DNA from: Methylocystis rosea SV97
GTDB lineage: Bacteria; Pseudomonadota; Alphaproteobacteria; Rhizobiales; Beijerinckiaceae
Assembly (NCBI RefSeq): GCF_000372845.1
Contig: NZ_KB889964.1
Location: 62,001 to 126,000, forward strand
Direction: 5' to 3'
Length of the DNA: 64,000 nt
Position numbers and translations under genes: made by a program. The notes beneath the pieces were generated by a model, which was given only the letters and a program-made list of their open reading frames with translations, was not told where the DNA came from and did no database searches. Of the stretch, positions 45,967-54,140 are shown piece after piece. The first letter of the stretch is position 1. The number at the start of each line of letters is the position of its first letter.

Positions 45967-46440
45967 CTACGGATGGATGCTGTCCACCCACCGCACCTCT
46001 TCCGAGTTGAGTTCGACGTTAGGCAAATCGAGATTGACGACGACTGGCTCCTGGCCGCTGCGCACGAGCACGCACGACAACGCTTGCTCGTCGCTCGCAT
46101 TGATCTCCTGGCGGGGAACGTATGGCGGCACGTAGATGAAATCGCCCCGGCCCGCCTCCGCCATGAATTCGAGCCGCTCACCCCACCTCATCCGAGCTCA
46201 TCCGCTCACGACCTACATTACGCTCTCGAGCGGCCCATGATGGTGTGCGCCGTCTTGGCTTTGGGGTTGATTACGACGGTCCCCACCCAGAGCTTCTCCG
46301 CGCCGACGCGCGCATAGGTGATCGCGGCGACTCGGTCCATGCCGGGCGTCTGTGGCGTTGGGATCGAGCTCACTTGCCCGCACGACGCGAAGGCCGTCAC
46401 AGCGCCATTTGGATTTGCTGGCGCCTTGCACTGCCTCTCT
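45967..46440 (-). pseudogene. Degraded cupin-domain gene
   Basis: Parts of one cupin protein appear in three frames: SELDPN and QTPGMDRVAAITYARVGAEK near 46390-46300, then the metal-ligand region AHHHGPLESV near 46225, then MRWGERLEFMAEAGRGDFIY through PYVPRQEINASDEQALSCVL to the stop at 45967. Cupins of this sort are small dioxygenase-like or sugar-binding proteins. At least two frameshifts prevent expression. Confidence 0.6.
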
Positions 46441-46742
46441 CCGGACACGCCGCAGCGCTTGGCGTTCGCGGTCTGATTTACGACATCCAATGCGATAAAT
46501 AGCCAACGAGAGACGCGAAAGCTCGTCCTCGCGCCGGCCACGAAACTCGGGTGAGGGGAGGGACAGGTCCTCGACCCGCTAGAGAACCCGATCCCGCCTA
46601 CTGTCAAAAGCCCGTCTCAACCTTTCGGTGAGGATCGCGGTCCTCCATGTTACCCGCTCGGCGAGTCCTCTCAACCCAATGGAAACCGCCACGGCGTTCG
46701 CTCTCGACATTTGGCGGCGTAGCCTATAGGATACAGCCTTTA
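46441..46742. other. Gap without a gene
   Basis: About 300 bases between the cupin remnant and the toxin gene. No protein-like frame, hairpin or repeat stands out. Confidence 0.35.
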
Positions 46743-47041
46743 ATGCTCGAAATTCGGAAAACCCGCGCGTTTGAAGATTGGCTTATGGGGCTGAAAGATC
46801 AGCGCGGCAAAGCGAAGATCGTCGCAAGGATCGATCGCTTGGCGCTCGGCAACCCCGGCGACGTGTCGCCCGTCGGCGAAGGCGTGAGCGAGCTGCGGAT
46901 ACATTTCGGCCCAGGCTACAGGGTCTATTTCGTGCGACGGGGAAAGGGCGCTCGTGGTCTTGCTGTGCGGCGGAGACAAGAGCAGCCAGGAAAGACATAG
47001 CGCAAGCGAAGTCACTGGCGACAGGGTTGGAGGATGAGTGA
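46743..47041 (+). pseudogene. RelE/ParE-superfamily (HigB-like) toxin gene, frameshifted
   Basis: ATG 46743 begins a typical addiction-module toxin: MLEIRKTRAFEDWLMGLKDQ, then ARIDRLALGNPGDVSPVGEG and SELRIHFGPGYRVYFVRRGK. After GK the family sequence LVVLLCGGDKSSQ continues in a second frame and DIAQAKSLATGLE in a third, ending at the stop 47039-47041, three bases before the antitoxin ATG. Two indels lie near 46940-46945 and 46988-46995. As read the C-terminal active strand is replaced, so the toxin is probably inactive. Confidence 0.68.
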
Positions 47042-47043
47042 CG

Positions 47044-47340
47044 ATGGCCACGAAAACATCGGCGTTCGACAGCGCGGCGTATCTCGATAGTCCCGACGCG
47101 ATCGAGGCCTATCTGGAGGACGCGCTGGAAAGCAATGATCCCGCGATCGTAGCGCATGCGCTTGGCGTGATCGCTCGCGCGAAGGGCATGTCGCAAATAG
47201 CCCAAGATGCGGGCCTGTCGCGGGAAAGTCTTTACAAAGCGCTCAGCGCCGACGGCAATCCAGAGCTGGCGACGGTGCTGAAAGTGATCAAGGCGCTTGG
47301 CCTCAAGCTGACCGTCGCGCCGACTCATCACGCCGCATGA
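47044..47340 (+). CDS. Addiction-module antitoxin (HTH, HigA/PF21716-like)
   Basis: A 98-residue antitoxin starting MATKTSAFDSAAYL. Two halves: an N-terminal toxin-binding stretch (LDSPDAIEAYLEDALESNDP) and an XRE-like helix-turn-helix (MSQIAQDAGLSRESLYKALS then ATVLKVIKALGLKL). This is the standard antidote that follows a RelE/HigB-type toxin gene. It is intact while its toxin is broken. Confidence 0.85.
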   Translation: MATKTSAFDSAAYLDSPDAIEAYLEDALESNDPAIVAHALGVIARAKGMSQIAQDAGLSRESLYKALSADGNPELATVLKVIKALGLKLTVAPTHHAA

Positions 47341-47397
47341 TGAAGCGACGCCTGATCGAGGCAATTTTCGCCTGTCTCTTTTGGGTGTCGTCGGCCC

Positions 47398-47616
47398 TCA
47401 GCCGATCTCTCCGCGGCGCACCCAGCCGGCCGACGTCTTGATGTAGCTCCACTTGACGGCCGCCCAAGCGATGCTATGAGCGGCTTCTTCCTGACGGATC
47501 TCGCCGACATGAGCGGCATAGGCGTGATTGAAGGCTTCGTGATAAATGTCTTGCGCGTGCTCCGGCAACAGCCGCTGAAGGTTCTCTGGAAGATCCACGT
47601 TGCGCTCATAACGCAT
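47398..47616 (-). CDS. chaB: ChaB-family protein
   Basis: A 72-residue ChaB-like protein: LPENLQRLLPEHAQDIYHEA then EEAAHSIAWAAVKWSYIKTS. ChaB domains occur in small proteins historically linked to cation transport regulation; the real role is unclear. ATG 47616 (MRYERNVDLP) is the natural start. It ends 57 bases from the stop of the convergent antitoxin. Confidence 0.85.
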   Translation of the reverse strand: MRYERNVDLPENLQRLLPEHAQDIYHEAFNHAYAAHVGEIRQEEAAHSIAWAAVKWSYIKTSAGWVRRGEIG

Positions 47617-47747
47617 CACGACACCCGACCCACGAAACACCGCAAGTTACGCATTGACTGGCGCGCGCGGGTCAATTCGAATCAGCCGAATAAATATGCA
47701 AGGCAAGTAAATGCCGACGCCCATCGTCGGGCAAGCAGATGCGACCG

Positions 47748-48794
47748 TCACCTCTCCGACCCGGGCCTTCCCCTTTCCTTGTCTTTTCGACGCTGCAGCG
47801 GCTGAGCCTTGCTGACGGCCTTGTCGAGGTCTTTCAAGAGCCGATCCCGTTTCGTTTCGAGCTCGGGCATGTCGGCCACAAACTGCAGCACCTGCGTCGC
47901 GAAGTCGTGGTCCGCCGCGCTCGCAGAACGCTTCAACTCCTCGGCTTGTCGTCGATAGGCTTCTTTGATCGCCGCCTGCCTTTCTCGTGTCTTCGTCTCC
48001 CAAGGAGGCGCCGCGCTTTTCCCGGCGCGCACCTCCCTCACGATGCCCTCGCGAGCAAGGCGCTCCACGCGCGGTTGCTCACCACGCTCTCTGATGGCGC
48101 GAACAACGCCGCGCTCCGCCTTCCTGACCTTGCCGCGTGCGCGGCGCGGCGTCGCCTCCGCCTCGACGCCGCGCAATCGCAATTCGCCGGCGAAAAGGTC
48201 GCGCCATGCCGAGAGATCAGCCTTGCGCGGATTGAGCCGCCTGCCGTCATAACCGAGCGAGCGCACGGTGAGGTGCACGTGGGGATGCTTATCGTCGAGA
48301 TGCTGCACGAAGACATAATCGTGCCGCCCGCCGAAGGTTTCGATCGCGAAGGCGCGGACCGCTTCCTTCACGGCGATCGGGTCGGTTCCGGGCGGCATCG
48401 ACAAGATGATGTTGTGGGACAACGGGCCGTCGCGACGCCGGCTATGATCGAGCGTCGCGTCATCGGCCCATTGCGCCTGGATGTCGCGCAAGCCGTGCCG
48501 CCCTTCCATCACGGCGCCGGTTTCCGTTTCCGCCGCCAGTTCGCCGTCGCGGGTGATATATTCGAGATGCGATTTCAGATGGCCGACGGTCTTGGTCTTG
48601 CCGGTGATCTTGACCATCACCTCCGGCGCCTTGGCGACGATCCGTTGCAACTTGGCCCGCATCGCGGGCGTGAGCTTTCGCGGATCGACAGGATCGGGAA
48701 TCTCCCACTTGGCGCGCTTCGGCTTTCGTACGGGAGTTCGCCACACATAGGAGATTGGCGGCAGTTCGAGGTCGCGATCTCCGCTGTGGCTCAT
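47748..48794 (-). CDS. MOB_P-type relaxase/mobilisation nuclease
   Basis: A 348-residue relaxase. Motif I with the candidate nicking tyrosine is HLKSHLEYITRDG near residue 78; the histidine triad is FVQHLDDKHPHVHLTVRSLG near residue 165; the rest is a basic helical tail. It nicks oriT and pilots the strand to VirD4. I chose ATG 48794, which overlaps the mobC stop (TGATG); the longer frame to 49067 overlaps mobC. The tail is strongly charged, ending RKDKERGRPGSER. Confidence 0.9.
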   Translation of the reverse strand: MSHSGDRDLELPPISYVWRTPVRKPKRAKWEIPDPVDPRKLTPAMRAKLQRIVAKAPEVMVKITGKTKTVGHLKSHLEYITRDGELAAETETGAVMEGRHGLRDIQAQWADDATLDHSRRRDGPLSHNIILSMPPGTDPIAVKEAVRAFAIETFGGRHDYVFVQHLDDKHPHVHLTVRSLGYDGRRLNPRKADLSAWRDLFAGELRLRGVEAEATPRRARGKVRKAERGVVRAIRERGEQPRVERLAREGIVREVRAGKSAAPPWETKTRERQAAIKEAYRRQAEELKRSASAADHDFATQVLQFVADMPELETKRDRLLKDLDKAVSKAQPLQRRKDKERGRPGSER

Positions 48795-49312
48795 CAGCGG
48801 CCTTCCCAATAGTCGGCGTTTCGCTTCAGCGTCGCGCGCAACTCTTCGAGCGCGGCCTTGATGCGCGCCGAAGCTCCACGGATCGCCTCGGCCTCGATCT
48901 TCACCGAGGATCCGATCAGCCGATTGAGATTGGCGGCGTGCGCGATCTGATTGATGTTGCCGCCAATGCGGTTCAACTCGCGCGCCACCGCCCGCAGCGC
49001 CTGGCGTTCGTCGTGCGTCTGCTGCACCGGCAAGCCGAGCCGGGTTCGCACCAGCGACGCGATCCATTGCGTGCGGTTCATGCCGCGCTGCGCGGCGATG
49101 GTCGCCAGAAGATGCAGCTCGCTTTCGCTCAGTCTGATCGTCACCTTGCGCGACGCGCTTGTCGGCATCATCGCACGCGCCGGTGCTCTTCCGTCGCCGA
49201 CCGCTCGCTCGACGAGACGCCGCATCAAGGCGGATCTGCCCCCTTCGTTCGCCGCCATCGCCGCAAATTTTTTGGCCAGCGCGTCGTCAACGTGAAATCC
49301 CAGAAACGCCAT
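48794..49312 (-). CDS. mobC: MobC-like relaxosome accessory protein
   Basis: A 172-residue protein with a ribbon-helix-helix-like segment (KVTIRLSESELHLLATIAAQ) and the MobC domain (VARELNRIGGNINQIAHAAN). MobC opens DNA at oriT for the relaxase. Immediately upstream lies the candidate oriT. Overlaps the relaxase gene start. Confidence 0.88.
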   Translation of the reverse strand: MAFLGFHVDDALAKKFAAMAANEGGRSALMRRLVERAVGDGRAPARAMMPTSASRKVTIRLSESELHLLATIAAQRGMNRTQWIASLVRTRLGLPVQQTHDERQALRAVARELNRIGGNINQIAHAANLNRLIGSSVKIEAEAIRGASARIKAALEELRATLKRNADYWEGR

Positions 49313-49334
49313 GCGATCGTTTGGTCCCTTCTTA

Positions 49335-49384
49335 GGGCGAGGTGTTTAAAAATGGCTGGCGGCAAGCCTATCCTGCACTCGCCC
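49335..49384 (+). other. oriT: Candidate origin of transfer (oriT) with nic site
   Basis: TATCCTGC at 49369-49376 matches the P-type nick consensus YATCCTGY. It lies between the inverted-repeat arms GGGCGAGGTG (49335-49344) and CACTCGCCC (49376-49384), just upstream of mobC-relaxase. Position, nick sequence and dyad agree with an IncP-like oriT. The strand of the nick is inferred. Confidence 0.6.
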
Positions 49385-49666
49385 TCGAAAAACACGCTGC
49401 ACTAGATTTTCAAGTTTCAGGGCTCGATTCCGATTGGTGGCCTTCGCCTCGCGCGAGTTCTTTGGATGACTCAGATCGTTCGCGGCGGCATCAAGATTGA
49501 GACCGCGCTAAAGACCCCTTCCCTATTTCGCCGCGCCTTTCCCACACCCTCCGGCCTCACTACGGCGCTATGAAGAGCGCGTTCGGCCTCCGGGCGCTCC
49601 GCTTCGCTTCGTCCCTTCGGGATGAAAAAGCCGCTGCGTCGCGCGCGTCACCATGGCCTGTTGAGT

Positions 49667-50731
49667 TCATGCGCCGGAGGCGCCTGGCTTCAGCGTCACG
49701 AGCTTCACTGCTGAAAGAGGCAAGTCCTCGATCGCACCGTCATCGTCGAAACAAACCAACCCATGCGTTTCGCCCTTGCTGGATCCGCGATCCAATATCA
49801 GCCGCCCGGAACGCCGGTCGTGCTCGACGCGCAGCATCATGAGCGCCGGCCCAGATGCCGCGTCCTTTCGCGCCGCTCGCGCCGCCTCACGCGATGCTTC
49901 GTCATGAGCGCATCCGAACCGATCGAGCCGACCGAGCTCGCCGCCTGTTTCGGGGCGCGGAGTGCGGTCCTCCATCCGTTCCGCGCCTGGAAAAGCCTCG
50001 CTGCTATGAGGATTCGTGGCGCCAATCGCCGTCTCGCGCGGCGACGCATCGACAATCTGCGCCGATCGACGGCTCAGACCCTCACAGAGTGCGATCGCCT
50101 GCGCGCGCGTAAATGAGTCATGCGCCTTACAAAATGACTCGACCGCCTGCGGAAACTTCTTCCACATCTGATGCAGTTCATAGACGGCGCGGATCGGGGA
50201 TGTCGCCAATCGATCCCGCAGCACGGGCGCCATCTGCGCGACCGACGCATACATGGCGATGTAGCTCTTGTCCTTGCCGAGCCGCAGCGCGATCTCCTTC
50301 TGCTTTTCGCCGGTCGCGAGGCGGGAGCTGATGAAAGCGGCGATATCCGCCGCCGAGAGATCGTCCCGCTGGATGTTTTCGATCATCTGGTCGTAAGGGT
50401 CGGAGGCTCCTTCGGAATGAATGAACGCCGGGATAGTGGTTAGCCCTGCGAGTTGCGCCGCACGAAAGCGCCGCGCTCCGAAGACTATCCGCCGCCTTCC
50501 CTCGGCGTCAGGTGGGGTGATGCCGATCGGCTGAAGAACGCCGCGCTCCCGGATCGAAGCGGCGAGCTCCTCCATCGTCTTCTCGTCGAAAGCGCGCCGC
50601 GGCTGGTCCGGGTCCTCCTCGATCGAGGAAAGCGGGATTTCGAGAGGCTTGCCGCTCGAGACAGGGGCTTCCAGGCCTTCGAGATCGTCCAGCAGCTGCG
50701 CGACGTCATCGAGTTTGCGGGCGTAGCTCAT
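49667..50731 (-). CDS. parB: ParB/KorB-family partition protein (second par system)
   Basis: A 354-residue ParB/KorB-type protein: IEEDPDQPRRAFDEKTMEEL, GVLQPIGITP, VFGARRFRAAQLAG, the ENIQRDDLSAADIAAF box, and the helix-turn-helix GEKQKEIALRLGKDKSYIAM. The C-terminal 60 residues form the KorB-type small domain (FDDDGAIEDLPLSAVKLVTL). It binds parS-like sites and can act as a transcriptional repressor of plasmid genes. Start overlaps the parA stop as ATGA. Confidence 0.92.
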   Translation of the reverse strand: MSYARKLDDVAQLLDDLEGLEAPVSSGKPLEIPLSSIEEDPDQPRRAFDEKTMEELAASIRERGVLQPIGITPPDAEGRRRIVFGARRFRAAQLAGLTTIPAFIHSEGASDPYDQMIENIQRDDLSAADIAAFISSRLATGEKQKEIALRLGKDKSYIAMYASVAQMAPVLRDRLATSPIRAVYELHQMWKKFPQAVESFCKAHDSFTRAQAIALCEGLSRRSAQIVDASPRETAIGATNPHSSEAFPGAERMEDRTPRPETGGELGRLDRFGCAHDEASREAARAARKDAASGPALMMLRVEHDRRSGRLILDRGSSKGETHGLVCFDDDGAIEDLPLSAVKLVTLKPGASGA

Positions 50732-51525
50732 GGCGCCTCCATTTTCAGCGCGAGCTTGTCGAAGACGATGCGCATCTCGCGGCCAGCTACACGCGCCGCC
50801 GTCTTCGGCAGGCTCCAGACCGGCTTTTTCTCGGCCAGCGCCTCGCCGATCGACGAGCGTTGCGGAATCACGCCGTCGAACAGATATTTCGTGCCAAATC
50901 TCTGGACCAGGCTCTTCAAATTCTCCCGCTGGCGCGGCGAGGTCGTCTGCAAGCGGTTCGGGATCAGTCCCAGAAACGCGAGGTCGGGATTATATTTCTG
51001 CTTCACGCCGACGATGTGTTTGAGCAGTGTTTCGATGCCGTCGATGGCGTAGTCGTCGAGGTCGATCGGCGCGAGCACGAACTGCCCGGCGATCAGCGCC
51101 GCGAGATTGCGCACGCCGAAGGTTGGCGGCGTATCGATGACGGCGATATCAAAGGCGCGCGACGCGTCTTGGAGATTGGCGCGAAATTGTTCGATGACCT
51201 TGCCGTCCACGGCGACGACGCCGCGCAAGGCGGCGCTGCCGCCAAGGACCCGAATACCCCCGCTCGCCATCGGCGGAATGGCGACCGGACGCGCAAAGAG
51301 CGTGGCGGCGTCGATGTCGCCAGTGTGCGCCGCAAGCGTCGTCGAGCCATTGCTCTGCGGATCGAGGTCAAGGAAGAGAACGCGTTTGCCGCGCTCCGCG
51401 AAATACCAAGCGAGATGAACAGCGATCGTGCTCTTGCCGACGCCGCCCTTCTCGTTGTTCACGACCAGCGCCTTCATGAGGCCGCCGTCTCGGCCGTCAC
51501 GACGATCACGATTGGCGGCGCTCAT
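50728..51525 (-). CDS. parA: ParA partition ATPase (second par system)
   Basis: A ParA with the deviant Walker A VVNNEKGGVGKSTIAVHLAW, LDLDPQSNGSTTLA, VIDTPPTFGVRNLAALIA and LGLIPNRLQTTSPRQRENLK. I chose ATG 51525 (MSAANRDRR), preceded by AAGGAC; ATG 51477 (MKALVV) would give a shorter ParA of IncC2 type, and both may be used. Three copies of a 19-base palindrome lie 150-290 bases upstream. Confidence 0.93.
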   Translation of the reverse strand: MSAANRDRRDGRDGGLMKALVVNNEKGGVGKSTIAVHLAWYFAERGKRVLFLDLDPQSNGSTTLAAHTGDIDAATLFARPVAIPPMASGGIRVLGGSAALRGVVAVDGKVIEQFRANLQDASRAFDIAVIDTPPTFGVRNLAALIAGQFVLAPIDLDDYAIDGIETLLKHIVGVKQKYNPDLAFLGLIPNRLQTTSPRQRENLKSLVQRFGTKYLFDGVIPQRSSIGEALAEKKPVWSLPKTAARVAGREMRIVFDKLALKMEAP

Positions 51526-51676
51526 TGTGTGTCCTTCGGTTCTGTCGATTCGAATCGCTATGATGCCGGAGCTTTTTGCCCCAGCACGCCCAAGGAGAAC
51601 CACCGCGAAATCTCACAGGGGTAAGAGAGGGAAGCGCCTTTCCAGGAATTCTGAAGGTAAGGCCTCGCGCCAAGAA

Positions 51677-51695
51677 AGTTTGCCCTGGGCAAACT
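51677..51695. repeat. Palindrome copy 1 of 3 upstream of parA (parS/operator candidate)
   Basis: AGTTTGCCCTGGGCAAACT is a perfect 19-base palindrome with a one-base centre. Identical to copy 3. Probably the binding site of the ParB/KorB protein or an operator shared by parA and ssb. Confidence 0.7.
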
Positions 51696-51743
51696 CACTC
51701 CCGCCGCTCCGGGAGATCTGAGATTAAGATTTGGCGTCCAACA

Positions 51744-51762
51744 AGTTTGCCCCCGGCAAACT
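51744..51762. repeat. Palindrome copy 2 of 3 upstream of parA
   Basis: AGTTTGCCCCCGGCAAACT matches the palindrome at 51677 except at two central bases, which keep both outer arms intact. The start lies 67 bases from copy 1. Confidence 0.65.
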
Positions 51763-51791
51763 CGGACCGCTCTGCCCGCAGCGCAAAAAAA

Positions 51792-51810
51792 AGTTTGCCC
51801 TGGGCAAACT
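51792..51810. repeat. Palindrome copy 3 of 3 upstream of parA
   Basis: AGTTTGCCCTGGGCAAACT, identical to copy 1, starting 48 bases after copy 2 and preceded by an A-run. It lies 73 bases from the ssb stop codon. Confidence 0.7.
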
Positions 51811-51882
51811 CGGGCAGCGAGTCGAGCTGCCGGAAACGAATGCGCAATCGAGGGGCGGCGCGCGGCCGCCCCGCTCTTCGCG

Positions 51883-52269
51883 TCACTTGCGCTTCGCGGT
51901 TTTCTTCTGCGCCTCAATCGCCGCGTCGGCCTCGTCCCTGTCGGACTGGTCCGTCTTGGCGGAGGCGAGGATTGAGAAGTCGTCGCAGTTGAGATCGACC
52001 GTGTAGACCTTCTCGCCGTCCTTCTCGAAGCTTCCCTGCTTCAGCGTGCCGCGCGCCACCACGAGATCACCGGGCTTCGCATAGTCACGGACATATTTGC
52101 GGGCGCTCTCGCTCCAGATCGTGATCTCGTTCCAATAGGGCTTGTCTTTGGTCTCGCCGTTGCGGTCCTTGAAGGCGTAGTTGGCGCAGATCGAAACGCG
52201 CGTCGTCTGCCCGACTTCGCGAACCTTGCCAATGCGGCCGAGGATCTGGAATTCGGCGAAAGTCTTCAT
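51883..52269 (-). CDS. ssb: Single-stranded DNA-binding protein
   Basis: A 128-residue OB-fold SSB-like protein: FQILGRIGKVREVGQTTRVS, then PYWNEITIWSESARKYVRDY, KPGDLVVARGTLKQGSFEKD and VYTVDLNCDDFSILA. It would coat single-stranded plasmid DNA during transfer or replication. ATG 52269 follows GGAGAG. It lacks the acidic SSB tail that binds host partners, ending instead in basic KKTAKRK. Placed upstream of parA-parB on the same strand. Confidence 0.85.
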   Translation of the reverse strand: MKTFAEFQILGRIGKVREVGQTTRVSICANYAFKDRNGETKDKPYWNEITIWSESARKYVRDYAKPGDLVVARGTLKQGSFEKDGEKVYTVDLNCDDFSILASAKTDQSDRDEADAAIEAQKKTAKRK

Positions 52270-52936
52270 CTTGCTCTCCATCGTTGGGGCGGCTGCCCCG
52301 GTTGCGATGGCTGTCCGTGATGGCCGCAAAGGCGCCGCCCGAACCGAAGCGCCGGAACGACGCGAGGCCGAAGCGGAGCGAAGGACCCGAAGGCTGCGAC
52401 AATTTTGCCGCGCGAGGAATTGGCGCTTAAACGCCAAGGGGAAAATTGTCGCGGACGTAGGGTTTTGGGCGGCGACTGCGGCCATAGGACGAAACGCCAT
52501 GCAACCGGAGGCGGGCGTTCACAAGGAGAGCGATACGCGAAGACGCGGGAGATTCGGATCGTCGGAAACGCTAGGCTCTTGTGAGGCTCGGCGAGCCAGC
52601 GCTTCGATTTCAGCGGAGCCAGCTATCCGAGACCGTAGGCCGACGGGAACGACTACGTCTTCCGGAACGAGATCCGTTTGGACGACGCCGAATGCGGACA
52701 TAGTCACGCGTGCGAAACCGCCCGATCACGGTGGCGCGGCGGCAATGATGTGGGCCGAAGCGAGATGGCGGGGCCACGTCCTCGTCGACTGGAAGCGACG
52801 CTCGCCCGTAGCGATAACGCCCGAAGCAACGCATTAGGGGGCGTTCGGCGCTGAAGGAGGCAAACCAAGGACCCCAGAAAGAGCGGGAACCGCGTCGGCG
52901 CCGCCCGCTGTCATGCTCGGTCAGCGATCGGCGTCA
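52270..52936. other. Gap without a convincing gene
   Basis: A 667-base G+C-rich stretch upstream of ssb. A long plus-strand frame crosses it but extends antisense through ssb, has a skewed Arg/Ala composition and no ribosome site, so I do not call it. It resembles the non-coding leader upstream of ardC. Another gene could be hidden here, but none can be supported. Confidence 0.35.
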
Positions 52937-53931
52937 TCACCAGGTCCCTTGCAACGAACCCCCATCGAGGCGATGGAGGCCATAGCGCCAAGCGATCGCG
53001 AGCGCCTCTGCAAATTCGGCACGAGTCGTTTTGCGGTCCAGCTCCGCATGCTCGCTGGCTCGATGACAGGGGCGATACTGTCCCATCAGATTGAGGTACG
53101 TGTCGGGCGAGATTTCTTCGGCCAAGAACCTCGTCACTGTTTCCACGCCGGAGACGCCGTTCGGCAAGGCGAGATGACGCACAAGAAGTCCACGTTCGGC
53201 GAGGCCCTCCGCGTCGATCACGAGGTCGCCGACCTGCCGATGCATCTCGCGCACCGCTTCCCTGTTGACGCGCACGTAATCCCTCACATGCGAGTATTTG
53301 CGAGCCAACGTCTCATCGCCATATTTCATGTCGGGCATGTAGATGTCGACGACGCCGTCAAGCAGCGCGAGCGCCCCATGCTGTCATAGCCGCTGGTGTT
53401 GTAAACAAGCGGCAGACGGAGCCCCTGCCGCGCCGCGATGTTCACCGCGGCGAGAGTCTGGGCGACGACATGGCTGGGCGTCACCAGATTGATGTTGTGG
53501 CAGCCGAGAGCCTGCAATCGCAGCATTGTCTCGGCGATCTGTTCGTCACTCGTCTCCTCGCCGTCACCTCGCCAGGCGATTTCCCAGTTCTGGCAATAGA
53601 CGCAACGCAGGTTGCACCAGGAAAAGAAGATCGTGCCCGAACCGCGCGAGCCGCGCAGGCAATCCTCTTCGCCATGATGCGGTCCGGCCGAATAGACGAC
53701 CGCCCGCTCGCCGGTGCGGCAGACGGCGCCGCGAATGGAGTGCCGCCGATCGACCCGGCAATAGCGGGCGCAGAGATCGCAATATTTCAGATGTCGGCGC
53801 GCGGAGCGAGCGCGCTCAGTGAAGTCGCCCGAGCGCAGCAGGCGAAGATAAGTGGGTTCGAAGAATCCGCGCGGTTGCGAGTCTGCGGTGGCGCCGACAG
53901 CGACTTGCATGACGGCCATCGCGCTTTTCAT
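52937..53931 (-). pseudogene. Radical SAM enzyme (PflA/AmmeMemoRadiSam-like), frameshifted
   Basis: A radical SAM protein with an N-terminal cysteine region (YCDLCARYCRVDRR) and the SAM-cluster motif FFSWCNLRCVYCQNWEIAWR. The first frame runs from ATG 53931 to about 53385, reading LPLVYNTSGYDSMG. The rest of the protein (IYMPDMKYGDETLARKYSHV to the stop at 52937) is in another frame. One missing G in the run after GACAGCAT explains the break. These enzymes resemble pyruvate-formate-lyase activases. The full protein of about 330 residues cannot be made as read. Confidence 0.72.
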
Positions 53932-53965
53932 TGAAAATCCGCCCCGACGCTTCCATTTGGAGCCC

Positions 53966-54140
53966 ATGAACAAACCACAAAGCGCACCCTTGCGCGAGGC
54001 CCTGGTCGGCGTCCCGGGCCGTTATTGGGAAAGACTCGCCGACGGCCGCATCCAGTGCGATCTCTGCCCCAGATATTGCAAGCTTCACGACGGCCAGCGT
54101 GGACTCTGCTTCGTGCGCGCGCGCCGCGAGTTTGTCAGGG
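53966..54140 (+). pseudogene. 5' fragment of an AmmeMemoRadiSam-type radical SAM gene
   Basis: ATG 53966 opens a frame whose first 55 residues (GRYWERLADGRIQCDLCPRY then CKLHDGQRGLCFVRARRE) are the N-terminus of AmmeMemoRadiSam-system radical SAM enzymes. Beyond about 54135 the frame runs into antisense of a peptidase gene, so the remainder is gone. It is divergent from the other radical SAM gene and the junction marks a deletion or recombination endpoint. Confidence 0.6.

Noticed and set aside
47739..48812. 357-codon plus-strand frame
   Set aside because: Antisense to the relaxase gene.
49672..49684. GCGCC-GGA-GGCGC hairpin at the end of parB
   Set aside because: It has no T-run in either direction and lies in coding sequence, so it is not called a terminator.
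52181..52837. 218-codon plus-strand frame across the gap upstream of ssb
   Set aside because: Starts inside ssb in antisense, skewed composition and no ribosome site.
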